43,651 bases of DNA from Acidobacteriota bacterium (GCA_030650395.1 JAUSDY010000066.1:1-43651), one strand, 5' to 3'; positions 17,218 through 26,857 are shown, numbered from the stretch's first letter. Numbers and translations are program-made. Notes: generated from the letters alone by a model not told the origin.

Positions 17218-19542
17218 TCAGGGTGTCGGGGCCGGCGTCGCCGTCGGCCCCTTCAACTCGAACCCCGCCGGCGGCTCCGCGCCGAGCAGGTGCTTCACGA
17301 AGTAATCCCACCGCCGCCTCACCATGTACGGCTCGCTTCCGAAGCCGTGGCCGCGGTTCGGGAAGATGATCAGATCGAAGTCCTTGTTGGCCTTGATCAG
17401 GGCGTCGACGACGAGCAGCGTGCTGTAGAAGGGCACGTTGTTGTCGATCGAGCCATGCGCGAGCAGCAGCTTGCCTTTCAGGTTCTTCGCGAAGTTCTGG
17501 TTGGCCTGGCTGTCGTAGTTGGTCGTGCCATCGGGCTTCTTCTCGAGCAGGCCCTGCCACTTTTCGGCCCAGTCGTCTTCGTAGACGCGGTTGTCGTGGT
17601 TGCCGGCTTGTGATACGCCGACCTTGAAGAAGTCGGGGTAGTGGAACATCGCGCCCGCCGTGGCGTAGCCGCCGCCCGAGTGTCCATAGATGCCGGCGCG
17701 ATCGATATCAATCCACGAGTAGCGCGACGCCAGCTCCTTCATGCCCGCCACCTGGTCGGGCAGCGTGTTGTCGCCCATGTCGCCGTAGTAGGCGGCGTGA
17801 AACCGCTTCGAGCGCCACGGCGTGCCCATGCCGTCGATTTCCACGACCACGAAGCCGAGCTCGGCGAGCGACTGCGAATCCGCGCGCGCGGCCGAGAAGC
17901 TGCGGCTGCCGACGCTGCCGGTCTGCGGGCCGGGATAGATGCGATTGACGATCGGATACTTCCTCGACGGGTCGAAGTTGGTCGGCCGATAGAGCAGGCC
18001 GTAGAGATCGCCGACGCCGCCGCGATCCTTCACCGTGATCGGCAGCGGCGGCTTCCAGCCCGTCGCCAGCAGACGGCTGATGTCCGCCTTCTGCAGTTGA
18101 AGCACCACCCGGCCGGTGGCGTCGCGAAGCACGGATGTCGGCGCGACGTCGGGCTTCGAATAGTTATCGACGAAGTACTGGCCGGAAGGCGACAGCGAGA
18201 CGTCGTGGTCGGCGTCTTCGGGCGTCAGCAGCTGTGCGCCCTTGCCGTCGAAGCCGGCCCGATAGAAATGGCGGAAGTACGGATCGCGGCCCTTCTCGCG
18301 GCCGACGCCATCGAAATAGACGACGCGGTTGTCTTCGTCGACTCGTTCGAGCTGCGTGACGTTGCCGTCGCCGCTGGTGATCGGATTCTTCAGCTGCCCG
18401 GTCTGGAAATCGTGCAGGTAGAGGTGGCCCCAGTTGTCCTTCTGCGAAAACCAGATGGCCTCGTTCGACTTGGGCAGGTAGCGCCAGTTGACCTTGCCGT
18501 TGCCGGATTCGAAAAAGGTCTCGGCCTTTTCGCTCAACACTTCGCGGAATGCGCCGGTCGCCGCGTTGGCCACCCGCAGCTGCGCCTCCTGATGGTTACG
18601 CGAGCTCGACACGAACGCGACTTCGCTGCCGTCCGGCTTCCACTGCACGTCGACCCATTCGCCGCCGCACTTCACATCGTCACAGATCGTCGAGCGGTGC
18701 TGATCCGCGGGCATCTGCAGCCGGATCACCTTCGGCCCGTCGACTTCGACGATCACGCGCTGAATGGTGGTGATCACGGCGTCGCCGGGTAGCGGGTACT
18801 TCCACGCCTGGAGCGTGGGATGTCCGGCCGTCGTGTTCACGAGGTACATCTCGCCGACACCGCGCTCGTCCTGCTGAAACGTCGCCACCTTCTTCGAGTC
18901 GGGCGACCACAACACGACCGGCCGATCGCTGCGGATCCAGCCGGCGTTGTCGGTGGCATAGCCAAAGTCCTGTACGCCGTCGGTCGTGAGCTGCGTGTCC
19001 GTGCCTGCTGCGAGGTCTCGCACCCACAGGTTGTAGTCGCGAATGAACGCGGCCAGCTTGCCGTCGGGAGACACCACGCTGTTGGGCGGCGTGGCCCGGC
19101 GATCGCCGCTCGCGCATTGCTTGCCCTGCACGTCGCACGTCCAGCGCTTGCCGTCGCTGTCGAACGAGAAATGCTGGCGGCTGTCGTCGAACGTGATCTG
19201 CACGAACGGAAACCGGGCCGCGTTGATGGGCCGCCCCAGCGCGGTCGTGAGCGCCGCCGCCACGGCGGCATGGTCGAATGCCGGCGCCTTGGTGCCGCCG
19301 GCCGCGTCTACCAGGATGAATTCGCTGCCGGTCGCGGTCGGGTTGCGGTACCAGAAGCGATCGCCGGGCAGCCAGTTCGGCCTGACGGCGCCGTGCGACA
19401 CCAGCGGCGTGGTGTTGTAGGTCATGAAGCGCTCGGCCCGCTCGTAGTCCGCGAGCGTCACGCGCGGTTGAGCGGTGGCAGACGCGGTGGCGACGAGGGT
19501 CAGGGCAACTGTGGCGAGCTGGGAGGTTGTGAACGTGCGCAT
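17218..19542 (-). CDS. Secreted dipeptidyl-peptidase IV-like serine peptidase (S9B)
   Basis: 774 residues from ATG 19542. Signal peptide MRTFTTSQLATVALTLVATA with cleavage near ASA/TAQ. An N-terminal beta-propeller (about residues 45-480; repeats such as SPDGKLAAF, LWSPDSKKVATFQQD) precedes an alpha/beta hydrolase domain. Catalytic triad: Ser622 in GHSGGGYAT, Asp in HGSIDNNVP and His in NRGHGF, all in the expected order. Removes dipeptides from peptide N-termini in the periplasm or outside. The open frame upstream of 19542 is a shadow of the divergent gene. Confidence 0.93.
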   Translation of the reverse strand: MRTFTTSQLATVALTLVATASATAQPRVTLADYERAERFMTYNTTPLVSHGAVRPNWLPGDRFWYRNPTATGSEFILVDAAGGTKAPAFDHAAVAAALTTALGRPINAARFPFVQITFDDSRQHFSFDSDGKRWTCDVQGKQCASGDRRATPPNSVVSPDGKLAAFIRDYNLWVRDLAAGTDTQLTTDGVQDFGYATDNAGWIRSDRPVVLWSPDSKKVATFQQDERGVGEMYLVNTTAGHPTLQAWKYPLPGDAVITTIQRVIVEVDGPKVIRLQMPADQHRSTICDDVKCGGEWVDVQWKPDGSEVAFVSSSRNHQEAQLRVANAATGAFREVLSEKAETFFESGNGKVNWRYLPKSNEAIWFSQKDNWGHLYLHDFQTGQLKNPITSGDGNVTQLERVDEDNRVVYFDGVGREKGRDPYFRHFYRAGFDGKGAQLLTPEDADHDVSLSPSGQYFVDNYSKPDVAPTSVLRDATGRVVLQLQKADISRLLATGWKPPLPITVKDRGGVGDLYGLLYRPTNFDPSRKYPIVNRIYPGPQTGSVGSRSFSAARADSQSLAELGFVVVEIDGMGTPWRSKRFHAAYYGDMGDNTLPDQVAGMKELASRYSWIDIDRAGIYGHSGGGYATAGAMFHYPDFFKVGVSQAGNHDNRVYEDDWAEKWQGLLEKKPDGTTNYDSQANQNFAKNLKGKLLLAHGSIDNNVPFYSTLLVVDALIKANKDFDLIIFPNRGHGFGSEPYMVRRRWDYFVKHLLGAEPPAGFELKGPTATPAPTP

Positions 19543-19576
19543 GGCAAAAAGTATCCTATATTCTCGCCATGCGCAC
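19535..19576. promoter_or_regulatory. Inverted repeat covering both start codons of a divergent gene pair
   Basis: GTGCGCATGGC (19535-19545) and GCCATGCGCAC (19566-19576) are perfect inverted copies. Only 26 bp lie between the two ATGs, and the 20 bp centre is AT-rich (AAAAAGTATCCTATATTCTC). Any two promoters here must overlap each other or lie inside the genes. Confidence 0.6.
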
Positions 19577-22500
19577 AGCAGCTCTTGCCGCCGCCGTTGT
19601 TCTTCTCCTGTCGGGTCCGTGGCCCTTCGACTCGCGCGTGAGCGCGAGCCCTCGCGCGCTCGCTCAGGGCGGGCCGGCGGGGTTCGATCCGGGTTTGTTT
19701 CGCGAAATGCAGTGGCGGAACATTGGCCCGCACCGTGCCAGCCGGACCAAGGCGCTCGACGGCGTGCCCGGGCAGCCTCACACGTTTTACATCGGCGTCG
19801 TGAACGGCGGGGTCTGGAAGACCACCGATGCCGGGCGCACCTGGATCCCGATTTTCGATGACCAGCCGACCGGTTCGATCGGCGCGCTGGCGGTCGCGCC
19901 TTCGAATCCCAACGTGATCTACGTCGGAACCGGCGAGGCGCAGCAGCGCCCGGACCTGGCCACCGGCGATGGCATCTACAAGTCCACCGACGCCGGCAAG
20001 ACCTGGACGCACCTCGGGCTCCGCGACACGCAACAAATCGCGCAGGTCGTGATCGATCCGAAGAATGCGGATCGCCTGTTCGTGGCTGCGCTCGGGCATC
20101 CCTACGGGCCCAACACCGAGCGCGGTATTTTCCGATCGGTTGACGGCGGCAAGAGCTTCGAACGCGTGCTCTACAAGGATGAGAACACCGGCGGCGTCGA
20201 CGTCCTGCTCGATCCATCCAACCCCAACGTGGTGTACGCGTCGATGTGGCAGGCGCGGCAGGGGCCCTGGGAAAACGGGGCCTTCAGCGGCCCGAACAGC
20301 GGCCTCTTCAAGTCCGGCGACGGTGGGACGACCTGGCGCCAGCTCACAACGGGCCTGCCGACCTGGGACGCCGATCGCATCGGCCGCATCGGCATCGGCA
20401 TTGCGCCGAGCCGCCCGTCGCGGTTGTTCGCCATCGTCGAGGCGCGCAGTCCCGGCGTGTTCCGATCGGATGACTCGGGCGAAACCTGGACGCGCGTCAA
20501 CAGCGACCCGCGCGTGCTCGCGCGCCCATCCGACGCGAGCGACGTCCGCGTGCACCCGACCAATCCCGACATCGTGATCGTGCCGACCATCGTGACCTGG
20601 AAGTCGACCGACGGCGGCCGGACGTTTACCGCTATTCGCGGGGCGCCGGGCGGCGACGACTATCAGAAGGCGTGGTTCAACCCGGCCAATCCGGACATCC
20701 TTGCCATGACATCAGATCAAGGTGCGGTGATCTCGTTGAACGGCGGCGAGTCGTGGAGCAGCTGGTACAACCAGCCGACCGCGGCGTTCTATCACGTCAG
20801 CACCGACAACGCGTTTCCGTACCGCGTCTGCAGCGGCCAGCAGGAGAGCGGCTCCGCGTGCGTGCAGAGCCGCGGCGATCACGGTCAGATCACGTTCCGC
20901 GAATGGTCGCCGGTTGGCGTCGAAGAGTACGGCTACGTCGCGCCCGACCCGCTGGATCCCGACATCGTCTACGGCGGCAAGGTTTCGAAGTGGGATCGAC
21001 GAACCGGGCAGGTCCAGCAGGTTGGCCCGAAGTTCGGCCGCGACCCCGGGTACCGCGTGGTCCGGACCATGCCTGTGTTGTTCTCGCCGGTTAATCCACG
21101 CAAGTTGTACTTCTCCTCCAACGTGTTGTGGCAGACGCTGAACGGTGGGCAGTCGTGGCAGCAGATCAGCCCCGACCTGACGCGCAAGACGTGGCAGATC
21201 CCGAAGAACGTCGGCATCTATACGAGCCTGCCCGAGGCCCAGGCCACGCAGCGAGGCGTGATCTATACGATCGCGCCGTCCTATACAGACGAACGCACGA
21301 TCTGGGTGGGGACCGACGATGGGCTGATTCACGTGACGCGCGATGGCGGGGGCACGTGGCAAGACGTCACGCCGCCGGCGCTGACGCCCTGGTCGAAGGT
21401 GTCGATCGTGGACGCATCACATTTCGATGCCAGCACCGCGTATGCGGCGATCAACACCATCCGGCTCGACGACCTGCGGCCGCATATCTATCGCACGCGC
21501 GACGGCGGCAAGTCGTGGTCGCACATCACGGCCGGCATCCCCGACGGCGCCATCATCAACGTGGTGCGCGAGGATCCGAAGCGGCGAGGCTTGTTGTTCG
21601 CGGGCGGCGAGCAGACCGTGTATGTCTCGTTCGACGACGGCGAGCATTGGCAGTCGCTGCGAAACAACCTGCCGGCCACCTCGGTGCGCGACCTGGTGAT
21701 CAAAGACGACGATCTGGTGATCGGCACGCACGGGCGGTCGTTTTACATTCTCGACGACATTACGCCGCTCCGGCAGATCGCCGCCGCGACGACGTCCGAG
21801 GATGTTCACTTGTTCGCGCCGCAACAGGCGTGGCGCTTCCGGTGGAACAAGAACACCGACACGCCGCTGCCGCCGGACGAGCCGGCGGGTCAGAATCCGC
21901 CTGATGGCGCGATCGTGCATTACTACCTGCGGAACGCGTCGCGGGCTCCAGTGATTCTGGAGATCCTCGATGCGAGTGGCGCGCTCGTGCGCCGGTACTC
22001 GAGTGCCGATCCGGTCGAGCCGCTCGTCGAGGGACGAAACACGCCCGACTACTGGATCCGCCCTCACCGCCCGCTGTCGAGCACCGCCGGGTTGCATCGA
22101 TTCGTGTGGGACGTGCACCACGATCGTCCGGCGGTGGGGAGCTTCAGTTATCCGATCTCCGCGGTGCTCGCGAACACGCCTCGCACGCCGGCGGGGTCAT
22201 GGGCAGTGCCGGGGACCTACACCGCGCGACTCACCGTAGATGGAAAGTCGGTGACGCAGCCGCTGGTAGTGAAGATCGATCCGCGAGTGAAGGCCACGGC
22301 CGCCGACCTCAAGCTGCAGTACGACACGTCGCGCGCGATCGACGCCGCCATGCGGCGCATCGCGGATGCGCTGAGAGAGATTCGGGCCGTGACGCCAAAG
22401 ACGCCGCAGCAGACGGAGATGGAACAGCGACTCACGCGCGCAAGCGCACCCCTCGGGCAATTGTTTGGTGCGGTGGAAGCAACCGATGCCCGGCCCATGC

Positions 22501-22589
22501 CGGTCTTGCTCGAGGCATGGAAGGCGGCCGCAGCCGCGGTGCAGGAAGCGACGGCGGCGTGGGAAAAAATGAAGGCCGGGCCCAGGTAG
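19569..22589 (+). CDS. Large secreted BNR/sortilin-like beta-propeller protein
   Basis: 1006 residues. Signal peptide of residues 1-33 (MRTAALAAAVVLLLSG...ALAQ). Many BNR/Asp-box repeats of the form GIYKSTDAGKTWTHL, GIFRSVDGGKSF, GLFKSGDGGTTW, VTRDGGGTWQDV, IYRTRDGGKSWSHI, spread over residues about 50-720, then a C-terminal region with a FlgD-like or FN3-like piece (PGTYTARLTVDGKSVTQPL). Databases often call such proteins glycosyl hydrolases; no hydrolase site is apparent, and binding or scaffolding of proteins or glycans is as likely. The signal-peptide end is encoded by a palindromic element. Confidence 0.88.
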   Translation: MRTAALAAAVVLLLSGPWPFDSRVSASPRALAQGGPAGFDPGLFREMQWRNIGPHRASRTKALDGVPGQPHTFYIGVVNGGVWKTTDAGRTWIPIFDDQPTGSIGALAVAPSNPNVIYVGTGEAQQRPDLATGDGIYKSTDAGKTWTHLGLRDTQQIAQVVIDPKNADRLFVAALGHPYGPNTERGIFRSVDGGKSFERVLYKDENTGGVDVLLDPSNPNVVYASMWQARQGPWENGAFSGPNSGLFKSGDGGTTWRQLTTGLPTWDADRIGRIGIGIAPSRPSRLFAIVEARSPGVFRSDDSGETWTRVNSDPRVLARPSDASDVRVHPTNPDIVIVPTIVTWKSTDGGRTFTAIRGAPGGDDYQKAWFNPANPDILAMTSDQGAVISLNGGESWSSWYNQPTAAFYHVSTDNAFPYRVCSGQQESGSACVQSRGDHGQITFREWSPVGVEEYGYVAPDPLDPDIVYGGKVSKWDRRTGQVQQVGPKFGRDPGYRVVRTMPVLFSPVNPRKLYFSSNVLWQTLNGGQSWQQISPDLTRKTWQIPKNVGIYTSLPEAQATQRGVIYTIAPSYTDERTIWVGTDDGLIHVTRDGGGTWQDVTPPALTPWSKVSIVDASHFDASTAYAAINTIRLDDLRPHIYRTRDGGKSWSHITAGIPDGAIINVVREDPKRRGLLFAGGEQTVYVSFDDGEHWQSLRNNLPATSVRDLVIKDDDLVIGTHGRSFYILDDITPLRQIAAATTSEDVHLFAPQQAWRFRWNKNTDTPLPPDEPAGQNPPDGAIVHYYLRNASRAPVILEILDASGALVRRYSSADPVEPLVEGRNTPDYWIRPHRPLSSTAGLHRFVWDVHHDRPAVGSFSYPISAVLANTPRTPAGSWAVPGTYTARLTVDGKSVTQPLVVKIDPRVKATAADLKLQYDTSRAIDAAMRRIADALREIRAVTPKTPQQTEMEQRLTRASAPLGQLFGAVEATDARPMPVLLEAWKAAAAAVQEATAAWEKMKAGPR
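19622..19675. repeat. Dispersed element GCCCTTCGACT...GCTCAGGGCGGGCC within a signal-peptide coding region
   Basis: Left end GCCCTTCGACTCGCG (19622-19636), internal GCGCGTGAGCGCG palindrome, right end GCGCTCGCTCAGGGCGGGCC (19656-19675). Related to 13473-13514 and 41562-41620. In frame it encodes residues 18-36, including the predicted cleavage sequence RALAQ. Confidence 0.78.
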
Positions 22590-22599
22590 CCCGGCCTTC
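22564..22599 (-). terminator. Intrinsic terminator for the minus-strand unit, embedded in the end of the BNR gene
   Basis: Perfect 11 bp stem GAAGGCCGGGC (22571-22581) / GCCCGGCCTTC (22589-22599) with a 7 nt loop. On the minus strand it is followed by a T6 run (22564-22569). The plus-strand stop codon TAG (22587-22589) sits in the loop edge. Confidence 0.8.
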
Positions 22600-22613
22600 G
22601 ACGAGGGAACTAG

Positions 22614-23552
22614 TTACTTGCTGCCACCGAACAGAATGCACGCGATAAAGCACATCTCGAGCATTGGTGGATAAGTACTTCCGCCCGCCGCCATTGCCGC
22701 GCTCGCACTGGTCGGATGCACATACGGCAGCTCGGTCGGCGGCACTTCGCGGCCGGTTGCGTCCGGGCACGCCGCAAGAACCGGCGAGGCGTCGACGAGG
22801 AACTGGAAGAACAGCTCACTGTGTTCCAGCCGTGTCGGATTGCTGGGGCGAGAGTCTGGCGTCGCCGCCGAGATCACCCACAGCTCGGCGGACTGGCCGG
22901 CCGGGACCGTGAGGGATCTGACGTCCGTTCCGCTCGTGAGGCGAATGGTGGTCGACTCTTCCGAGCGGAAGTTGACCGCATCGGTCAGGCGCTGCGAATA
23001 GGCGCCGAACGACCAGACCTTGCCCGCGTCGGGATGGCCGGCCGAATTCTCCAGCCGCCCGCCGCGGAGGGTCACCGTGGTGGCGGCCCACTTCTCGACA
23101 TTGCCGCGGACACGCTTGCCCGGAGCAATTTTCTGGAGCTGGGCCATCTGGGAGGCTTGGTTCTTCACGGCATCGGTGTTCCCGGCAATCACCTCGATCG
23201 CGGTGTTGTCGAGATTTCGGTAGACGAACTCGTCGGGGTTGGTGTTGGCGAGCTCACTATCGAAAGCCCCTGGCACGACGCCAGGCGCTTTGACCATACC
23301 AAGAGCCTTGGCGGCCGCGCTGCCGGCGCGGGCCATCAAGAAGGGCACGTGCGTCATGTGGTTCATGGCGTGTTGCCCCGGCGTGGCCACCAGGAACGAG
23401 TGGTCGGCACGTTCGATGAACGTCATCATGCCGACGAACCTGACGTTGAGCTTGGCGGCGGCCGCGGCGGCCGCCAGGGAAGGTTTAGCGAAGGTCGTAC
23501 ACGCGGCGACGGTGCCGAGCGAAACTCGACTGACGAACTGGCGACGATTCAT
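22614..23552 (-). CDS. Tat-exported protein of unknown function
   Basis: 312 residues from ATG 23552, with GGAG upstream. Starts MNRRQFVSRVSLGTVAACTT: twin-arginine signal (RRQFVS) and hydrophobic stretch, then an alanine run. The mature part has no family I know; it has segments such as RFVGMMTFIERADHSFLVAT near the start and ends with a cysteine-containing hydrophobic tail (PMLEMCFIACILFGG). It follows the CHAT gene by 23 bp on the same strand and is probably the third gene of that unit. Confidence 0.78.
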   Translation of the reverse strand: MNRRQFVSRVSLGTVAACTTFAKPSLAAAAAAAKLNVRFVGMMTFIERADHSFLVATPGQHAMNHMTHVPFLMARAGSAAAKALGMVKAPGVVPGAFDSELANTNPDEFVYRNLDNTAIEVIAGNTDAVKNQASQMAQLQKIAPGKRVRGNVEKWAATTVTLRGGRLENSAGHPDAGKVWSFGAYSQRLTDAVNFRSEESTTIRLTSGTDVRSLTVPAGQSAELWVISAATPDSRPSNPTRLEHSELFFQFLVDASPVLAACPDATGREVPPTELPYVHPTSASAAMAAGGSTYPPMLEMCFIACILFGGSK

Positions 23553-23575
23553 TTCGTGCTCCTGACGTTGGGGGG

Positions 23576-26500
23576 CTATCGATCGGAGCCGTACAGCACC
23601 AACGCACTCCAAGCGCCGAGTCGACGGCCGTTGCTCTGCAGTACGTTGCGTTGGAGATCGGTGAGCGCTTCCGCCGCTGACATCCCGGATGCCAGGCGGC
23701 GATGGAAGCCGACCATCAGGTCGCGAGTGGCCGTTTCGTCGGCGCCAGGCAACGTTCCGACGACGGCGGGAACGCCGGCAGCCATGAACGCGCGGGCCAA
23801 GTTCAACGTGCCCTCGCCTCGATTTGCACTGGTCACTTCAACTTCGTCGATCACGACCAGATTCGTGTCAGGCATAGACCGCGCCGCGATCTCGTGCCCA
23901 AGAACATCTCCTGAATGGCGTCGGCCACGCTCGTCAACGAGCCGGACGCGCGACAGTAACGGGTACGACGCATTTCTTGCCGTCGCGACCGAGAGGTGCA
24001 CCACTGAATGGCCTGGCGCCTCCGAGAACAACCGCGTTCGCGTGGCCGATGAGCCGGTCACGAGGGTCGGCTCAGGATACAGGGCGGCAATCGCATCGGC
24101 ATCGGCGGTTCGATCGGGGCCGCCCATAATCATCGGCCTGCCGGCGCGTGCGATTGCCGGAGTCGCTTGCAAGGCGGTGACAAGGGCGCCAACGCTGGGC
24201 GCCAGGCTCAACGTGACGTCCTCGACCAGGAACCGCTGCCGCGAACCGTCCCACAGCGCCGCGAATGCGGCATCTTCGTACGTGGCATCGGGCACGATGA
24301 CGAGCCTCGAGGCGCCCCGCAGTCGAATGCCAATCGGTCGAAGAATCTCGTTGTAAAGATCGCGGCCGGCCACAGGTGTTTCGGAGCCATGCCAAATCTC
24401 AGCCTGTTGACGGGCCACGAGCTTCTGCGCGTCAAGCCGGCTGATGGGCCGCATCAGCACATCGGTCTTGTCGTGGCGAATCACCCAGACGGCCAATTCA
24501 TCGTCAAACTGGCTGAGCGCGACGACCGCCTGTTCAGGGGCCAATGCGCGCTGCACGTCGCCCAGCGAGCGCTCCGGCATACGCCGGGCCTCTGCCAACG
24601 TCCGCGCCCGTGCCCGCTCGGCCATGGCGAATGCGCGCGGATAATCGCCCTTCCTGATCGACAGTTGCACCGATGTTTCAAATAGTTGCCAGGATTCATC
24701 GGTGGCCGCAATCCGGCCCTCATCGACCAGTGATGCGCGCTGTGTGTCAAACGCCTCGATACCCTTGTTCAGCGCAGCCTCGGCGTCCGAGTGATTGCCC
24801 CAGACGATGTTGGCCTTCGCCAGCCTCAAGTAGAGCTGCGGTAGACGGGTACGGTCGCCGCGTTGATCGCTCGTTTCAATCGCACGGGTCGCGGCGGCTG
24901 CGGCTGCCGCCGGATTCCGGCTCCGAGCGAGATCGCTCTCGGCCGCCAGGACAGGCAACTCGAGGAGACGGCGGTGCGATTCGTCTGGCAGATTCCGCAG
25001 GTGCCGGCGGGCCTCCTCTAAGTCACGCTCCGCTTCGGACGCCCGACCGAGGGCCAACAACGGCACACTCCGCTGGGCGAGTGCCTCAACGACAGCCGCA
25101 TCGCGTCCCGATTCTCGTGCGTTCGCAACCGCCAACTCGTAGATCGACAAGGCCGTTTCCGGACTCTCGGCCCTGACAGAAAACGCCGCCGTTGCCAGCA
25201 AACCGAATTTGAATCGTGCCGACCTGGAAATCGACAAGCCTTGAAGCGAGGCGGTCCGATGGCGCCACTCAGCGGCGCTGTCACCGAGATAGAAGTACAG
25301 CGATGCCAGGAGTGGGTGGGCTGCGGCAACCTGTTCGGCGTCACCCATACGCTCGAAGGTTGCGAGCGCATCCTCATAGTTCGCCTGCGCATCAGCCAAC
25401 CGGCCCTGCGCGAACGCCACCAAGCCGAGGAACCACTTGGCGCGGCCGCCGACGTACGCGTATCCATTGGCCGTCGCCGCCGAATGCACTTCTTCGAGCC
25501 CGATAATCGCGTTGACGTAATTGCTCTGCACGTAGGCGATTGCACCCAGATCGAGCGTTGGGCGGATCGCGAACGCGCTGCCGGCTGCCTTGAGTTGTGC
25601 GCGCGCCGCCGCCATGCCGGGACCGGCCTCGGCGAACCGATCTGCTGCGAAGAGCGACGCTGCGGTTGCGTAGACCGAGTGAGCGCGAGCGAGCGCGTGC
25701 AGCTTGTCGCCGGTGCCCGAGCGATCGATCGCCGCAACGGCATCGCGATAGAGATTGTCTCCGGCGACGCGAGCGAACGCATCGGCCATGTTGCGGACGT
25801 TCTCTAACTCCCGGGATGCGTCGCGGCCTGCGTCTACCGCCGCCGCCCACTTCGGCAAGAGATCGGTCTCGACGAACTTGCGGGCCTCGGTCATCTGCGT
25901 CCGCACGGCTTCGTCCGCGACTACGCTGGTGATGTTCCCGTGGAGGCGCTGCTCCACACTCGCCCACACAGCCGCCGCCGACGGCTTCGACAACTGCTCG
26001 AGCCGCGTACGCGCCTCGGTCGCCCACGGTGACGCGCTGTCGCGCGCGAGATACTCCGTCCACGCCTGCTTCGCCAGGTCGTTGAGCGAGAGCGCCGTGG
26101 CGGCCAACGCGCGATTGAACCAGGCTTCGCGCAATGTCGGATCCAGACGACGCGCGCGATCCGCCGAGGCCAGCGCGCGCGGCAGGTCGTCCGGCCGCAG
26201 ACCGCGGCGGGCGCGCTCGAGCTGCACAGTGGCGACGTCACTTACATAGCGCGCATTGTTCGGCTGCTCGCGCGCCGCCGCCAGTAACGATGCCGCCGCG
26301 TCGTCGTAGCGGCCGGCCAGCAGTTGCTCGACGCCGAGCGCGTGCAAGCGCGACGGTGTTTCACGTTCGCCGAATGACTCGCGAATCTTGCCGGCAATCA
26401 AGACGATACGATCGGCCTCGGCGGCACGGCCACCTTGCCCCCCAGCAGATGGCACACCCAGTGGGGCATGCGGGAACCCCCCGGTCAGCCGACCAAGGAC

Positions 26501-26857
26501 CGATCGTTCGCCTTCGACGGAATCAGCAAGACTCACGAGCCCCGTGTCGCGGTCCAGCCACGGCCTCACGAGCGAGGGCGCTGCCAGCACGACAAACACG
26601 GCAGCCGCGGCGGTCAGCATGCCTGCCACGAGTCGGCGATCGCTGCGGGAAGGAGTCTCCACCGCCACATCGCTTACGGGCAAGAATGCCGAGACTGCCT
26701 CGACCGTTCGCACGACCCCGGCCACCATTGCAATGCAATGCGGGCACGAGGCGAGATGGGCTTCCACGCGGGATCGTTCGGCCAGACTGAGACCGTGATC
26801 GACGTAGGCCGCCAGCACTTCTGGTTCCAGGCAGCCGGTGGTCTGTGAACTAACCAT
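23576..26857 (-). CDS. Anti-sigma-type zinc finger + TM + TPR + catalytically dead CHAT protein
   Basis: 1093 residues from ATG 26857, overlapping the sigma gene end by 8 bp. Order: zf-HC2-like finger (CLEPEVLAAYVDHGLS...HLASCPHC, residues about 9-42); one membrane helix (about 75-97); long helical TPR region (about 150-760); C-terminal CHAT (caspase-HetF-like) domain from about 790. CHAT proteases need His in HFAxHG and Cys in SACE. The matching segments are HLSVAT (His replaced by Ala958) and VVIDEVEV (Cys replaced by Val1006). So the fold is present (GEGTLNLARAFMAAGVPAVV follows as usual) but both catalytic residues are lost. Likely a membrane-bound sensor/anti-sigma partner rather than a protease. 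Confidence 0.88.
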   Translation of the reverse strand: MVSSQTTGCLEPEVLAAYVDHGLSLAERSRVEAHLASCPHCIAMVAGVVRTVEAVSAFLPVSDVAVETPSRSDRRLVAGMLTAAAAVFVVLAAPSLVRPWLDRDTGLVSLADSVEGERSVLGRLTGGFPHAPLGVPSAGGQGGRAAEADRIVLIAGKIRESFGERETPSRLHALGVEQLLAGRYDDAAASLLAAAREQPNNARYVSDVATVQLERARRGLRPDDLPRALASADRARRLDPTLREAWFNRALAATALSLNDLAKQAWTEYLARDSASPWATEARTRLEQLSKPSAAAVWASVEQRLHGNITSVVADEAVRTQMTEARKFVETDLLPKWAAAVDAGRDASRELENVRNMADAFARVAGDNLYRDAVAAIDRSGTGDKLHALARAHSVYATAASLFAADRFAEAGPGMAAARAQLKAAGSAFAIRPTLDLGAIAYVQSNYVNAIIGLEEVHSAATANGYAYVGGRAKWFLGLVAFAQGRLADAQANYEDALATFERMGDAEQVAAAHPLLASLYFYLGDSAAEWRHRTASLQGLSISRSARFKFGLLATAAFSVRAESPETALSIYELAVANARESGRDAAVVEALAQRSVPLLALGRASEAERDLEEARRHLRNLPDESHRRLLELPVLAAESDLARSRNPAAAAAAATRAIETSDQRGDRTRLPQLYLRLAKANIVWGNHSDAEAALNKGIEAFDTQRASLVDEGRIAATDESWQLFETSVQLSIRKGDYPRAFAMAERARARTLAEARRMPERSLGDVQRALAPEQAVVALSQFDDELAVWVIRHDKTDVLMRPISRLDAQKLVARQQAEIWHGSETPVAGRDLYNEILRPIGIRLRGASRLVIVPDATYEDAAFAALWDGSRQRFLVEDVTLSLAPSVGALVTALQATPAIARAGRPMIMGGPDRTADADAIAALYPEPTLVTGSSATRTRLFSEAPGHSVVHLSVATARNASYPLLSRVRLVDERGRRHSGDVLGHEIAARSMPDTNLVVIDEVEVTSANRGEGTLNLARAFMAAGVPAVVGTLPGADETATRDLMVGFHRRLASGMSAAEALTDLQRNVLQSNGRRLGAWSALVLYGSDR

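Noticed and set aside
19543-20217. N-terminal extension of the DPP-IV-like protein to 999 residues
   Set aside because: The extra part is antisense to the BNR gene and low complexity; ATG 19542 gives a proper signal peptide.
19569-22589. Glycoside hydrolase call for the BNR protein
   Set aside because: Asp-box repeats also occur in sialidases, but no catalytic Arg triad or other hydrolase site could be identified, so only the fold is claimed.
23461-23490. Another copy of the TTCGC-GTAGC palindrome in the Tat-protein gene
   Set aside because: Only a short word (TTTAGCGAAGG) matches and there is no inverted partner; likely chance.
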